The translations under genes were made by a program, and so were the position numbers. The notes below the pieces were generated by a model. The model had not been told where the DNA came from. It did not search any database and saw nothing but the letters and a program-made list of their open reading frames with translations. Source: Streptomyces sp. NBC_01275 (GTDB lineage: Bacteria > Actinomycetota > Actinomycetes > Streptomycetales > Streptomycetaceae). From it: DNA of 64,000 bases. Below, one piece after another: positions 1 to 8,252 of this stretch. Positions within the stretch are counted from its first letter, which is position 1, and each line of letters starts with the position of its first letter. The stretch is taken from assembly GCF_026340655.1 (NCBI RefSeq), contig NZ_JAPEOZ010000001.1, forward strand, positions 8,556,001-8,620,000. The letters are read 5' to 3'.

Positions 1-294
1 CGGGAGGGCTGGCAGGAGGAGTTCGCGCGGCTCGCGGCGCTAGTCCCGGCGCCGGTGCACCTCACCCTCGCCGAGTACGAGCAGGTGTGGACGAACGGCC
101 CCGAGGGCCTGGCCGACCTCGCCTCCCTGTTCACCGGCTCGTCCCGGCTCGTCCGGCACGAGCAGGCGGGCGCCGGACACAACACCAGCGTCGGCCGCAC
201 CGCCCTCGCCTACCATCTGCACGTTCTCGCCTTCGTCGAGGAGTGCGCGCTCGGCGTGCGGGCGCTGCCCTCGCAGGACGGCAGCCATGGGTGA
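1..294 (+). CDS. Partial alpha/beta hydrolase-like protein, C-terminal part
   Basis: The reading frame is open from the first base of the window, so the start lies upstream and only about 97 C-terminal residues are seen. The visible part reads like the end of an alpha/beta-hydrolase: a hydrophobic strand (LVPAPVHLTLAEYE) followed about 45 residues later by a short GAGHNTSVG segment, the place where such enzymes carry the catalytic His, then a closing helix. The nucleophile region is off the window, so the family call is inferred from layout and remains tentative. The stop overlaps the start of the next gene by 8 bp (ATGGGTGA), which indicates translational coupling with the DoxX-like membrane protein. 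Confidence 0.5.
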   Translation, partial: REGWQEEFARLAALVPAPVHLTLAEYEQVWTNGPEGLADLASLFTGSSRLVRHEQAGAGHNTSVGRTALAYHLHVLAFVEECALGVRALPSQDGSHG

Positions 295-829
295 GGCCTC
301 GGACACGGCGCTGCTCCTCGTCCGGCTGGTGCTGGGCGCGGTGATGGTCGCGCACGGCTGGAACCACTGGCGCGGGGGAGGCGGCATCACGGGCACCGCG
401 GGCTGGTTCGGCGGCCTCGGCCTGACCCGTCCCCGGCTCCAGGCCTGGCTGAGCGTCCTCACCGAACTCGGCGCGGGCGTCCTGCTGTCGGCCGGACTCC
501 TCACCTCCCTGGCCTGCGCGGCCGTGCTGTCGGTGATGCTGGTGGCAGGACTGCTCGCCCACCGCCGCAACGGCTTCTTCGTCTTCAAGGAGGGGTACGA
601 GTACGTCCTCGTCCTGGGCGTCCTCGCCCTGGCGCTGGGGGCATGGGGGCCGGGGGCGTACGCGCTCGACGAGGCCGCGGACATCCCGGTGACCGGATGG
701 GCGGGCGCGGGCGTGGTGCTCGGACTGGGTACCGTCGCGACGGCCGGACTCCTGGCCGTGTTCTGGCGCCCCGCGAAGAGCCCTGTGAAAGCGAGCGCCG
801 CGAAAGAGAGCGCCGCGAAAGAGAGTTGA
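287..829 (+). CDS. DoxX family membrane protein
   Basis: A 180-residue integral membrane protein with four hydrophobic segments (about residues 8-25, 55-75, 78-92 and 105-125, plus a further one near 145-165) and the DoxX-type start, a first helix followed by HGWNHW and a glycine-rich loop. DoxX proteins are small membrane proteins of poorly defined function, often tied to redox or thiol stress. The C-terminus ends in a short KESAAKES repeat made by a duplicated 12-bp unit. It overlaps the upstream hydrolase-like gene by 8 bp and is followed after 17 bp by a beta-hydroxyacid dehydrogenase, so all three probably form one operon. Family call is good; the substrate or role is unknown. Confidence 0.85.
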   Translation: MGEASDTALLLVRLVLGAVMVAHGWNHWRGGGGITGTAGWFGGLGLTRPRLQAWLSVLTELGAGVLLSAGLLTSLACAAVLSVMLVAGLLAHRRNGFFVFKEGYEYVLVLGVLALALGAWGPGAYALDEAADIPVTGWAGAGVVLGLGTVATAGLLAVFWRPAKSPVKASAAKESAAKES

Positions 830-846
830 GGACAGTGGAGAAACCC

Positions 847-1689
847 ATGCGCGTCGGCTTCATCGGCCTGGGCAGCCAAGGTGCGCCCATGGCCCGCAGG
901 ATCGTCGAGGCGGGCCACCAGACCACCCTGTGGGCCCGACGGCCCGCCGCCCTCGCCCCGTTCGCCGACACCGCCGCCAAGACCGCCGGCTCACCGGCCG
1001 AACTCGCCGCCGCCAGCGACCTGGTGTGCCTGTGCGTGGTCGCCGACGCCGACGTGGAGCAGGTCGGCGAGGCGGTGCTCACGGGACTGCGGCCGGGCGG
1101 GATCGTCGCCGTGCACTCCACCGTCCACCCCGACACCTGCCGTCGCCTCGCCCGCCGCGCGGCGGCCCAGGGCGTGGCGGTGCTCGACGCCCCCGTCAGC
1201 GGCGGCGGCCGGGCGGCCGAACAGGGTTCCCTGGTGGTCATGGCGGGCGGCGACGCGGAGGTGCTCGACGCCTGCCGTCCGGTGTTCTCCGCCTACGGCG
1301 ATCCGGTCGTCCATCTCGGCCCCGTGGGCTCCGGCCAGATCGCCAAGCTGCTCAACAACCTGCTTTTCACCGCCCAGTTGGGGCTCGCCGCGGACGCCTT
1401 CGCGCTGGGCGACCGGCTCGGCCTGGACCCGGCGGGCCTCGGCCGGATCCTGCCCCGCGGCAGCGCCGCCAGCTTCGCCCTGGAGCGGCTCGCCGACGCG
1501 GGCGGCTCCCTCGACCGCATCGGCGCCCACGCGGGCGGCCTGCTCGCCAAGGACGTACGGCTGTTCGCGGAGGTCGCGGAAGCCGCCGAGGCGGCAGCGG
1601 GCGAGCAGGGAGCGGCGGGGCCGGGAGCGGTCGGGCCGGGATCGGTCGAGGCGGCCGCCCGCGCCGCCTTGACCGCGATGGGACGGTGA
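847..1689 (+). CDS. NAD(P)-dependent beta-hydroxyacid dehydrogenase (HIBADH family)
   Basis: This 280-residue protein oxidises a beta-hydroxy acid to a semialdehyde or keto acid with NAD(P). The N-terminal dinucleotide site is GFIGLGSQGAPMA (residues 4-16), the family substrate motif is DAPVSGGG (114-121), and the catalytic Lys is K167 in KLLNN. Length matches the 3-hydroxyisobutyrate dehydrogenase family (about 290). ATG at 847 is preceded by GTGGAG with good spacing; longer in-frame starts run back into the DoxX gene and are unlikely. The C-terminal 30 residues contain an Ala/Gly-rich low-complexity stretch (GEQGAAGPGAVGPGS). A second family member lies at 2505-3353; both sit beside an aldehyde dehydrogenase, fitting alcohol or hydroxyacid oxidation. 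The exact substrate cannot be read from the sequence. Confidence 0.85.
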   Translation: MRVGFIGLGSQGAPMARRIVEAGHQTTLWARRPAALAPFADTAAKTAGSPAELAAASDLVCLCVVADADVEQVGEAVLTGLRPGGIVAVHSTVHPDTCRRLARRAAAQGVAVLDAPVSGGGRAAEQGSLVVMAGGDAEVLDACRPVFSAYGDPVVHLGPVGSGQIAKLLNNLLFTAQLGLAADAFALGDRLGLDPAGLGRILPRGSAASFALERLADAGGSLDRIGAHAGGLLAKDVRLFAEVAEAAEAAAGEQGAAGPGAVGPGSVEAAARAALTAMGR

Positions 1690-1858
1690 CCCGCGCTCCG
1701 GTGACCCGCGGCCCGGTGGAGACGGTGGGGTGGAGACGGTGTGGTGGCCCGGTGGGCGACGAACGCCCCGGAATCCGCCGGTCCCTACCCCTCGCCCTGC
1801 CGGGGCGGCCGTACGTACTGTGAGCGGGCACCCGTCCAACGACGGAAAGGGGCGCTCC

Positions 1859-2521
1859 GTGGTGTCGGCTCGGCGTGAGGAGATCCTTGAGGCGGCGCTT
1901 GAGGTGTTCGCCACGCGCGGGTTCAAGGGCGCCTCGATCGACGCGGTCGCCGAACGGGCCGGGCTCACCCGGCAGGGCGTCCTGCACTACTTCCCCAGCA
2001 AGAAGCGGCTGCTCCTGGAGCTGCTGAACTTCCGCGAGCAGCTCAACCGGGAGCATCTGGCCGACCGCAACGTGGGCAGGGTGGGCGAGGACTGGGCCGG
2101 CGACTTCGCCGCGGCCGTCGCCTTCGAACAGGGCCACCCCTCCCTCGCCCAGGTGCACAGCGTGGTGCTCGCCGAGGCGGTCACCGGCCAGGAACCCGCC
2201 CGCGCATACGTCCGCGACCGCTGTCGCTCCCTCCAGGACCACCTCACCGAGCACCTTCTCGAGCGGTACGGGGAGCGGCTGCCGAGCGGCCTGGACGCCC
2301 GTACCGGCGCGGCCGCCGTCCTCGCCCTCATCGAGGGCGTCCACCAGCTGTGGCTGGTCGACCAGGACGCCGACCGCTACCCGGAGGTCGTGCGCGAGAC
2401 GCTGTCGGTCCTCCTCGGAGCCGACCCCGATCTCGAATCCGGCCCCGATCTGAGCGCCGCCCCCGATCTGAGGGCCGACCTCGATCTGAGCGCCGACCTC
2501 GACCTCAACTCCCGGTCGTGA
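1859..2521 (+). CDS. TetR family transcriptional regulator
   Basis: A 220-residue regulator whose first 55 residues form the TetR DNA-binding domain: EEILEAALEVFATRGF, then a helix-turn-helix around residues 28-47 (SIDAVAERAGLTRQGVLHYF). The rest is the helical ligand-binding half. I chose GTG at 1859, which follows GGAAAGGGG at a spacing of about 6 bp; a second GTG directly after it is equally possible. The C-terminus carries an odd low-complexity tail of repeated Asp-Leu pairs (PDLSAAPDLRADLDLSADLDL) encoded by an 18-bp degenerate tandem repeat. The gene is convergent with, and overlaps by 17 bp, the dehydrogenase on the other strand. No copy of the island palindrome was found in front of it, so it may control something else. 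Confidence 0.85.
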   Translation: MVSARREEILEAALEVFATRGFKGASIDAVAERAGLTRQGVLHYFPSKKRLLLELLNFREQLNREHLADRNVGRVGEDWAGDFAAAVAFEQGHPSLAQVHSVVLAEAVTGQEPARAYVRDRCRSLQDHLTEHLLERYGERLPSGLDARTGAAAVLALIEGVHQLWLVDQDADRYPEVVRETLSVLLGADPDLESGPDLSAAPDLRADLDLSADLDLNSRS

Positions 2522-3353
2522 ACGGGTAGATGCGGGTGAAGTCCGCGCCAGGCCGTTGCGCCGAGAACGCCTCCCACACCGCGTCCGTCACCGCGGCCAC
2601 CGCCGCCGCCCCGCCCTGCTCGGCCACCTCGCGCAGATACAGCCGTACGTCCTTCGCCATCAGCGTGTTGCTGAAGCCGGAGGCGTAGCGGCCGGTCAGC
2701 ACCTCGTCGGGGAACTTGTCGGCGGTGGCCCCGCTGCGCCCGCTGGAGGCGTTGAGGACCTCCAGCATCAGCGCCGGGTCCAGCCCGGCGGAGGCGCCGA
2801 AGGCGACGGCCTCGCTGGTCGCGGCGAGCGCGGTGGCGGCCAGGAAGTTGTTGGCGAGCTTCAGCGCCTGCGCCTGTCCGGGCCGGCTCCCGACCCGTCG
2901 GCGGCGGTCGCTGAGCCCCGCCAGCACCGGCTCGACGTGCGCGCAGTCGTCGTCCGTGCCCGCGTACATGACCATCAGGGTGCGTCTGCGGGCTCCCGCC
3001 ACCCCGCCCGACACCGGTGCGTCCACGTACGCCAGGCCCGTCGCGGCCAGGCGGCGGGCCGCCGACACGCCGACCGTGGAGGTGTCCACGACATGCGTCA
3101 GCCGTCGGTCGCGGACGGCGACGAGATCGCCTACGACCGTCTCGCAGACCGGTCCGTCGGGCAGGCTGAGCACGACGACGTCGGTGTCCCGGGCGAGGTC
3201 GGCCGGGCTCGGCGCCCAGCGGGCCCCCAGCGGGGTGCGGGCCGGGCCCGCGGCGTCGTGGGCCACCACCTCGAAGCCCGCCCGGACGAGGTTCGCGGCC
3301 AGCGCGCCGCCCATGTTGCCCAGGCCCACGAAGCCGACCACGGGCCGCTTCAC
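2505..3353 (-). CDS. NAD(P)-dependent beta-hydroxyacid dehydrogenase (HIBADH family)
   Basis: This is the last gene of a three-gene minus-strand operon (aldehyde dehydrogenase, CMD-like protein, this gene). The 282 residues contain the dinucleotide site GFVGLGNMGGALA (7-19), the substrate motif DAPVSGGVAGA (111-121), and catalytic Lys165 in KLANNF, so all key residues of the 3-hydroxyisobutyrate/tartronate-semialdehyde reductase family are present. Its start overlaps the stop of the CMD-like gene (ATGA), and its 3' end overlaps the convergent TetR gene by 17 bp. It probably interconverts a hydroxyacid and a semialdehyde made or used by the neighbouring aldehyde dehydrogenase. It is not a recent duplicate of the 847-1689 gene, as the two sequences differ widely outside motifs. 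Confidence 0.85.
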   Translation of the reverse strand: MKRPVVGFVGLGNMGGALAANLVRAGFEVVAHDAAGPARTPLGARWAPSPADLARDTDVVVLSLPDGPVCETVVGDLVAVRDRRLTHVVDTSTVGVSAARRLAATGLAYVDAPVSGGVAGARRRTLMVMYAGTDDDCAHVEPVLAGLSDRRRRVGSRPGQAQALKLANNFLAATALAATSEAVAFGASAGLDPALMLEVLNASSGRSGATADKFPDEVLTGRYASGFSNTLMAKDVRLYLREVAEQGGAAAVAAVTDAVWEAFSAQRPGADFTRIYPFTTGS

Positions 3354-3730
3354 CGGGTCTCCCGCGCGGTGCGCACCTCGCGGATGACCGAGCGGGCCGC
3401 GTTGCCGGCGGGGGCGCCGCAGTACGCGGTGATCTGGAACAGCAGCTCGTTCACCTCGTCGTCGCTCACGCCCGCGTTCGGGCTGGCGCGCAGATGGATG
3501 CGGAACTCGTCCATCCGGCCGGTCGCGGCCGTCATCGCCAGCACCAGCAGGCTGCGGTCGCGGGGGGCGAGCGGGCCGCCGCGCGCCCAGACGCCCCAGG
3601 CTATGGCGGTCAGGTAGTCCTGGTACTCGGGCGGCACCGGATCCCCGGGTGGAGCCGCCCGGCTCCCGTCGTCGCCGATGATCTCGGCCCGCACCGCCCG
3701 CGCGGCCCGCTGCCAGTCGCCGTCGTACAT
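3350..3730 (-). CDS. Carboxymuconolactone decarboxylase family protein
   Basis: A 126-residue protein of the CMD/AhpD-like fold. The family signature is visible in the second half: FRIHLRASPNAGVSDDEVNE followed by an aromatic-glycine segment and GNAARSVIREV. It resembles single-domain PcaC-type decarboxylases rather than AhpD because the CxxC redox pair is absent. Classical PcaC converts 4-carboxymuconolactone to an enol-lactone in the beta-ketoadipate pathway, but nothing else of that pathway is here, so the true reaction is open; small proteins of this family often occur in unrelated catabolic clusters. ATG at 3730 has an upstream GGGAG. It lies 29 bp after the aldehyde dehydrogenase stop and overlaps the next gene by 4 bp. 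Confidence 0.8.
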   Translation of the reverse strand: MYDGDWQRAARAVRAEIIGDDGSRAAPPGDPVPPEYQDYLTAIAWGVWARGGPLAPRDRSLLVLAMTAATGRMDEFRIHLRASPNAGVSDDEVNELLFQITAYCGAPAGNAARSVIREVRTARETR

Positions 3731-3759
3731 CAGCCGTCTCCCTACTCTCCGTAAAACGT

Positions 3760-5184
3760 TCAGTACAGGCGTGCGCTGACGGTCTTGAGCTGGGCGTACT
3801 CGTGCAGGGCGGCCAGGCCCTTCTCGCGTCCGTAGCCGCTCTGCTTGTAGCCGCCGAACGGGGTCTCCACGGTCAACGGGCCTCCGTTGACAGCGACTTG
3901 ACCGGCGTCGATGCGCTCGGCCAGGCGCAGCCCGCGGGCCAGGTCGCCGCTCCACACCGCGGCGACGAGCCCGTAGTCGGTGTCATTGGCGAGGGCGAGC
4001 GCGTCGGCCTCGTCGCGGAAGGGCAGCGTGACCAGCACCGGCCCGAAGACCTCCTCGCGGGCCAGGCGCGCGCCCGGGTCGACGCGGGCGTACACGGTGG
4101 GCCGTACGTACAGTCCACGGGCCGCCGGGCCGTCGGTGTACGGGCCGCCGCCGGTCACCGGGACGGGCGAGTCGGCGTCCGTGAGGAAGCCGAGGACCTT
4201 CCGGTACTGCGCCTCGGTGATCAGCGGGCCGAAGTCCACGCCGGGCCGGAGCTTCTCGACGGCGGCGACGACCCGGTCCACCACCTCGTCGTGGACGCTC
4301 TCCTCCACCAGCAGCCGGGTGGCGGCCGAGCACACCTGCCCGGAGTTGGCCGCGAGCGCCGTCACGACCGCGTCGACCGCACGGTCCAGATCCGCGTCGG
4401 CGAACACCAACAGCGGTGACTTGCAGCCCAGTTCGAGGGTGAGCGGGACGAGCCGGGCCGCCGCGACGCCGGCCAGCAGCCGTCCGGTGGCCACCGATCC
4501 GGTGAAGGCGAGCCGCCGTACCCCGGGATGCGCGGCGAGCGCGGCGCCCGCCTCGGGCCCGGTGCCGGTGACCACGTTCAGGATCCCGTCCGGCAGCCCC
4601 GCCCGGGAGGCGAGCCGCGCCAGGCGCAGGGTCGAGACGGAGGTGAACTCCGAGGGCTTGGCCACCACCGCGTTCCCCATCGCCAGCGCGGGGGCGAGGG
4701 CCCGGCACGCCTGGTTCAGGGGCAGGTTCCACGGGGTGACGACCCCGACGACGCCGTACGGCTCGTAGCGCGTGTACGTGTGGACGCCCGCGCCCTGCTC
4801 GATGACTCCGCCCTGTCCGGCGGCCCGTACGACGCCCGCGTAGTAGCGGAAGTACTGCGCCGACAGGTCGATCTCCAGGCGGAGTTGGGCCGTGACCTTG
4901 CCCGTGCACGCCCGCTCCAGCCGCATCAGCGTCTCGGCGTCCTCGGCGATCAGGTCGGCGATTCGGTGCAGTACGGCCCCGCGCGCGGCGGGGGAGAGGT
5001 CGGCCCACTCGCGCCGGGCCCGCTCGGCGGCCGCCACGGCCCGGTCCACGTCGGCCGGGCCGCCCGCGGCGATCTCGTCGCCGCGCTCGCGGGTGGCCGG
5101 GTCGAGCGTGGGCAGCCAGGCCCGGTCGGCCGGCTCGGCGTCCTCGCCGTCGATCCAGTGCTGGTGGCGGGCGGTGGCGGTCAC
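3760..5184 (-). CDS. NAD(P)-dependent aldehyde dehydrogenase
   Basis: A soluble aldehyde dehydrogenase that oxidises an aldehyde to the acid. Visible motifs: PWNLPLNQ (Asn154), FTGS (228-231), general-base Glu251 in LELGCKSP, nucleophile Cys285 in SGQVCSA, and EEVFGPV near the C-terminus. I selected the GTG at 5184 because it follows GGGAGGAC and gives 474 residues, the usual family length; an upstream in-frame ATG at 5250 would add 22 residues and place the start inside the operator region. It is the first gene of the operon 5184-2505 and is divergent from the Rieske oxygenase gene, with which it shares a 116-bp promoter region containing paired operator-like sites. Likely acts on the product of a nearby alcohol or hydroxyacid dehydrogenase. 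Confidence 0.92.
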   Translation of the reverse strand: MTATARHQHWIDGEDAEPADRAWLPTLDPATRERGDEIAAGGPADVDRAVAAAERARREWADLSPAARGAVLHRIADLIAEDAETLMRLERACTGKVTAQLRLEIDLSAQYFRYYAGVVRAAGQGGVIEQGAGVHTYTRYEPYGVVGVVTPWNLPLNQACRALAPALAMGNAVVAKPSEFTSVSTLRLARLASRAGLPDGILNVVTGTGPEAGAALAAHPGVRRLAFTGSVATGRLLAGVAAARLVPLTLELGCKSPLLVFADADLDRAVDAVVTALAANSGQVCSAATRLLVEESVHDEVVDRVVAAVEKLRPGVDFGPLITEAQYRKVLGFLTDADSPVPVTGGGPYTDGPAARGLYVRPTVYARVDPGARLAREEVFGPVLVTLPFRDEADALALANDTDYGLVAAVWSGDLARGLRLAERIDAGQVAVNGGPLTVETPFGGYKQSGYGREKGLAALHEYAQLKTVSARLY

Positions 5185-5230
5185 GTGGGTCCTCCCTCGG
5201 CCTGCGGTGAGAGCTGTACTGACGATAAGC

Positions 5231-5267
5231 GGAAACGGTATTCTCCTCAAGAGAGATCACTGTTATC
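5231..5267. promoter_or_regulatory. Paired 15-bp operator-like sites (5231-5245 and 5253-5267)
   Basis: GGAAACGGTATTCTC and GAGATCACTGTTATC match the island consensus GAGAATnnnATTCTC at 9 and 8 of 12 fixed positions. Their centres are 22 bp apart, the same spacing seen at other promoters of the island. They lie between the divergent aldehyde dehydrogenase and Rieske oxygenase genes and could repress both. These are weaker matches than elsewhere, so binding is inferred. Confidence 0.5.
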
Positions 5268-5300
5268 TTGGCGGGGTCAACCGACCGGAGGTTCCGTTCC

Positions 5301-6578
5301 ATGGCGCACTTCCCGAAGCCCTCCGAGGGCAGCTGGACCGAGCACTTCAAGATCGACACCGAGCCGGTCTCGTACGCGGACTCGATCTCACCGGAGCACT
5401 ACGAGCTCGAACGCGACGCCATCTTCCGCCGGACCTGGCTGAACGTCGGGCGCGTGGAGCAACTCCCGCGCAAGGGGAGCTACTTCACCAAGGAGCTGGA
5501 CGCCGCCCGTGCATCCGTCATCGTGGTGCGCGGCACGGACGGGGAGGTGCGCGCCTTCCACAACGTCTGCCGGCACCGCGGCAACAAGCTCGTGTGGGAC
5601 GACTTCCCCCGCGAGGAGACCAAGGGCAACTGCCGCGCCTTCACCTGCAAGTACCACGCCTGGCGCTACGACCTCGAGGGCAAGCTCACCTTCGTCCAGC
5701 AGGAATCGGAGTTCTTCGACCTCGACAAGTCGCGCTACGGGCTGCTGCCGGTGCACGCCGAGGTGTGGGAGGGCTTCATCTTCGTCAACCTCGACCCCGA
5801 CAACACCACGTCACTGAAGGACTACCTCGGCCGGTTCGGCCAGGGCATCGAGGGCTACCCGTTCCACAAGCTCACCCAGGTGCACAAGTACCGCGCCGAG
5901 ATCGGCAGCAACTGGAAGCTGTTCATCGACGCGTTCGCCGAGTTCTACCACGCGCCGATCCTGCACTCCGGCCAGTACGTGGCCGACGAGGCCGCCAAGA
6001 TCAAGAAGTACGGCTACGAGGCGCTGTCGTACGACATCGACGGCCCGCACAGCATGGTCTCCTCCTGGGGCGGCATCGCCCCGCCGAAGGCCCGGGCGAT
6101 GGTCAAGCCGATCGAACGGGCCCTGCGCAGCGGCCTGTTCGGCCCCTGGGAGGAGCCCGACATCGGGCTCACCACCGAGCAGCTGCCGCCCGCGATCAAC
6201 CCGACCCGCAGCAAGGTCTGGGGCATGGACTCCTTCGTGTTCTTCCCCAACTTCATGCTGCTGGTGTGGCGGCCCAACTGGGTGCTGACCTACCACTACT
6301 GGCCCACCTCGCACCACACCCACATCTTCGAGGGCACCGCCTACTTCGTGCCGCCGCAGAACGCCTTCCAACGGCTCCAGCAGGAGCTGGCGGTGGTGTC
6401 GTTCAAGGAGTACGGACTGCAGGACGGCAACACCCTGGAGGCCACCCAGACCATGCTGGAGTCGCGCACGCTGGACGAGTTCCCGCTCTGCGACCAGGAA
6501 GTGCTGCTGCGCCATCTGCACACCACCGCGCGGAAGTTCGTGGATTCCTACGCCAAGCAGCCGTCCACCGCGTCCTGA
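5301..6578 (+). CDS. Rieske non-heme iron oxygenase, alpha subunit
   Basis: The terminal oxygenase of a Rieske system, inserting oxygen into an organic substrate using electrons from a reductase. The Rieske [2Fe-2S] ligands are Cys90-x-His92 and Cys116-x2-His119 (CRHRG and CKYHAW); the mononuclear iron site is in the C-terminal domain at EFYHAPILH. Length (425 residues) fits the large alpha-subunit family. ATG at 5301 follows GGAGG with 9-bp spacing; an upstream TTG at 5268 is less likely. No beta subunit is nearby, suggesting a homo-oligomer. The KshB-like reductase at 11423-12496, under the same predicted operator, is the natural electron donor. The substrate is not known; a hydroxylated alkyl or alicyclic acid is possible. 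Confidence 0.9.
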   Translation: MAHFPKPSEGSWTEHFKIDTEPVSYADSISPEHYELERDAIFRRTWLNVGRVEQLPRKGSYFTKELDAARASVIVVRGTDGEVRAFHNVCRHRGNKLVWDDFPREETKGNCRAFTCKYHAWRYDLEGKLTFVQQESEFFDLDKSRYGLLPVHAEVWEGFIFVNLDPDNTTSLKDYLGRFGQGIEGYPFHKLTQVHKYRAEIGSNWKLFIDAFAEFYHAPILHSGQYVADEAAKIKKYGYEALSYDIDGPHSMVSSWGGIAPPKARAMVKPIERALRSGLFGPWEEPDIGLTTEQLPPAINPTRSKVWGMDSFVFFPNFMLLVWRPNWVLTYHYWPTSHHTHIFEGTAYFVPPQNAFQRLQQELAVVSFKEYGLQDGNTLEATQTMLESRTLDEFPLCDQEVLLRHLHTTARKFVDSYAKQPSTAS

Positions 6579-6609
6579 CGTCCAGCGAGCAGACAGGGAG
6601 ATCCCCGAC

Positions 6610-6939
6610 ATGGCCAACGTCTTTCCCGCCGACTTCGCCGCGCTCGAACCGTACGCGGACTGGGCGCTCCAGGGCGAGCGCGCCCGCTACGCCAAGCGGG
6701 TCGCCAGCTCCATGGAGGAGCTCCAGGCCTTCTACGACGTGGCGTTCCCGCTCCTGGACAAGGGGACGGAGTATCTGGAGAAGGTGACGCTCGACGGCAT
6801 CGGCGACGAGGACAAGCACCTGCTGTGGGCGTTCTGCTCCCTGGTGACCGTCGCCTTCCCGGTGGAGGCGTGGGGACAGCCGCGCGTCCCGGACAGCGGA
6901 CCCTCCAGCATCGACGCCGTCGTCGAGCCGGTCGTGTGA
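6610..6939 (+). CDS. Small conserved-looking protein of unknown function
   Basis: A 109-residue acidic, soluble protein with no signal peptide or membrane segment. It has an aromatic-rich helical first half (ADWALQGERARYAKRVASSMEELQAFYD) and a C-terminal half with the segment LLWAFCSLVTVAFPVEAWGQP. I do not recognise the family. It lies 31 bp after the Rieske oxygenase, has a clear AGGGAG ribosome site, and its stop overlaps the start of the amidohydrolase (TGATG), so it is almost certainly co-translated with both. Position suggests an accessory factor for the oxygenase or the following hydrolase, but that is inference only. Confidence 0.75.
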   Translation: MANVFPADFAALEPYADWALQGERARYAKRVASSMEELQAFYDVAFPLLDKGTEYLEKVTLDGIGDEDKHLLWAFCSLVTVAFPVEAWGQPRVPDSGPSSIDAVVEPVV

Positions 6940-8198
6940 TGGCCGGACGTGAGGAGCGGCCGCCGGTGCTGCTGCGCGCGGCCCGGCTGCTCGACGTCGA
7001 CAAGGGCGAACTCGTCGAGCCCGGCGAGCTGTTGGTGGTGGGCGAGCGCATCGCCGAGGTGGGGCGGCCGGCCCGGCTGCCCGAGGACACGGTGGTGCAC
7101 GACCTCGGGGACGTCACCCTGCTGCCGGGCCTGATGGACATGGAGGTCAACCTCTTCCTCGGCGGCCCCGACCACCGCAGTCCGCTCATCCCGGTCCAGG
7201 AGGACCCCGCCGTACGGACCCTGCGCGCGGTCGCCAACGCCCGCCGTACGCTCCACCGCGGCTACACGACCGTACGCAACCTCGGTCTGTTCGTGCAGAC
7301 CGGCGGCGTGCTCCTGGACGTCGCGCTGAAGAAGGCGATCGACCTGGGGTGGGTGGAGGGGCCGCGGATCGTGCCCGCGGGGCATGCGATCGCCCCGACC
7401 GGCGGGCATCTCGACCCGACCATGTTCCAGGCCTTCGCCCCCGGCGTGCTGCCCCTCACCGTGGAGGAGGGCATCGCCGACGGGGTGTCCCAGGTGCGCA
7501 GGGCGGTCCGTTACCAGCTCAAGTACGGGGCCCGGGTCATCAAGGTGTGCGCGTCCAACGGGGTCATGTCGCACACCGGGCCCGCGGGCGCCCAGCAGTA
7601 CTCGGACGAGGAGCTGCGCGCCGCCGTCGACGAGGCGCACCGGGCGGGCGTGAAGGTCGCCGCGCACTGCATGGGCGACTCGGCGATCCGGTCCGCCGTC
7701 GAGGCCGGCGTCGACTGCATCGAGCACGGCTTCCTCGCGAGCGACGCCACCCTCGACCTGATGGTGGAACGCGGCACCTTCCTGGTGGCCACCACCTATC
7801 TGACCGAGGGCATGAACACCGAGCACGCCGACCCGGCCCTCCAGGCGAAGGCCGCCGAGGTCTTCCCGCGCGCCCGGGAGTCCACCGCCCGGGCGATCCG
7901 GCGCGGCGTCAGGATCGCGCTCGGCACCGACGCGCCCGCGATCCCGCACGGCCGGGGCGCCAAGGAGCTGCTCGCCCTGGCCGAGAGGGGCATGCGCCCG
8001 CTGGACGCGCTGCGCGCCGCCACCGTCGTCGCCGCCGACCTGATCGACGCCGACGACCGGGGCCGGCTGAGGGAGGGCCTGCTCGCGGACGTCGTCGCCG
8101 TGCCGGGCGACCCGCTCGCCGACCTCTCCGTCACGGAACAGGTGTCCTTCGTGATGAAGGGCGGACAGGTCTACCGGGACGACCGGCGCGGCGCCTGA
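6939..8198 (+). CDS. Amidohydrolase-superfamily protein with altered metal site
   Basis: A 419-residue protein of the imidazolonepropionase/prolidase-like amidohydrolase group. The beta-strand 1 motif that normally reads HxH is Glu69-Val-Asn71 here (LPGLMDMEVNL), whereas the other expected ligands are present: Lys202 (possible carboxylated Lys, VIKVCASNG), His243 (AAHCMG), His263 (IEHGF) and Asp331 (LGTDAP). This suggests a single-metal or otherwise changed active site rather than a broken gene, because the rest of the fold is intact. Start ATG overlaps the previous stop by one base. It belongs to the operon Rieske oxygenase, 109-aa protein, amidohydrolase, GMC oxidoreductase. It may open a lactone, lactam or amide ring; the substrate is unknown. 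Confidence 0.85.
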   Translation: MAGREERPPVLLRAARLLDVDKGELVEPGELLVVGERIAEVGRPARLPEDTVVHDLGDVTLLPGLMDMEVNLFLGGPDHRSPLIPVQEDPAVRTLRAVANARRTLHRGYTTVRNLGLFVQTGGVLLDVALKKAIDLGWVEGPRIVPAGHAIAPTGGHLDPTMFQAFAPGVLPLTVEEGIADGVSQVRRAVRYQLKYGARVIKVCASNGVMSHTGPAGAQQYSDEELRAAVDEAHRAGVKVAAHCMGDSAIRSAVEAGVDCIEHGFLASDATLDLMVERGTFLVATTYLTEGMNTEHADPALQAKAAEVFPRARESTARAIRRGVRIALGTDAPAIPHGRGAKELLALAERGMRPLDALRAATVVAADLIDADDRGRLREGLLADVVAVPGDPLADLSVTEQVSFVMKGGQVYRDDRRGA

Positions 8199-8252
8199 CC
8201 GGTGAGAGCCGAGTGAGTGCAGTGAGAGTGCAGTGAGAGTGAGGAGGCTGCG

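Noticed and set aside
1690..1858. Copy of the island operator ahead of the first TetR gene
   Set aside because: The region has only GGTGGAGACGGTG direct repeats; no match to GAGAATnnnATTCTC.
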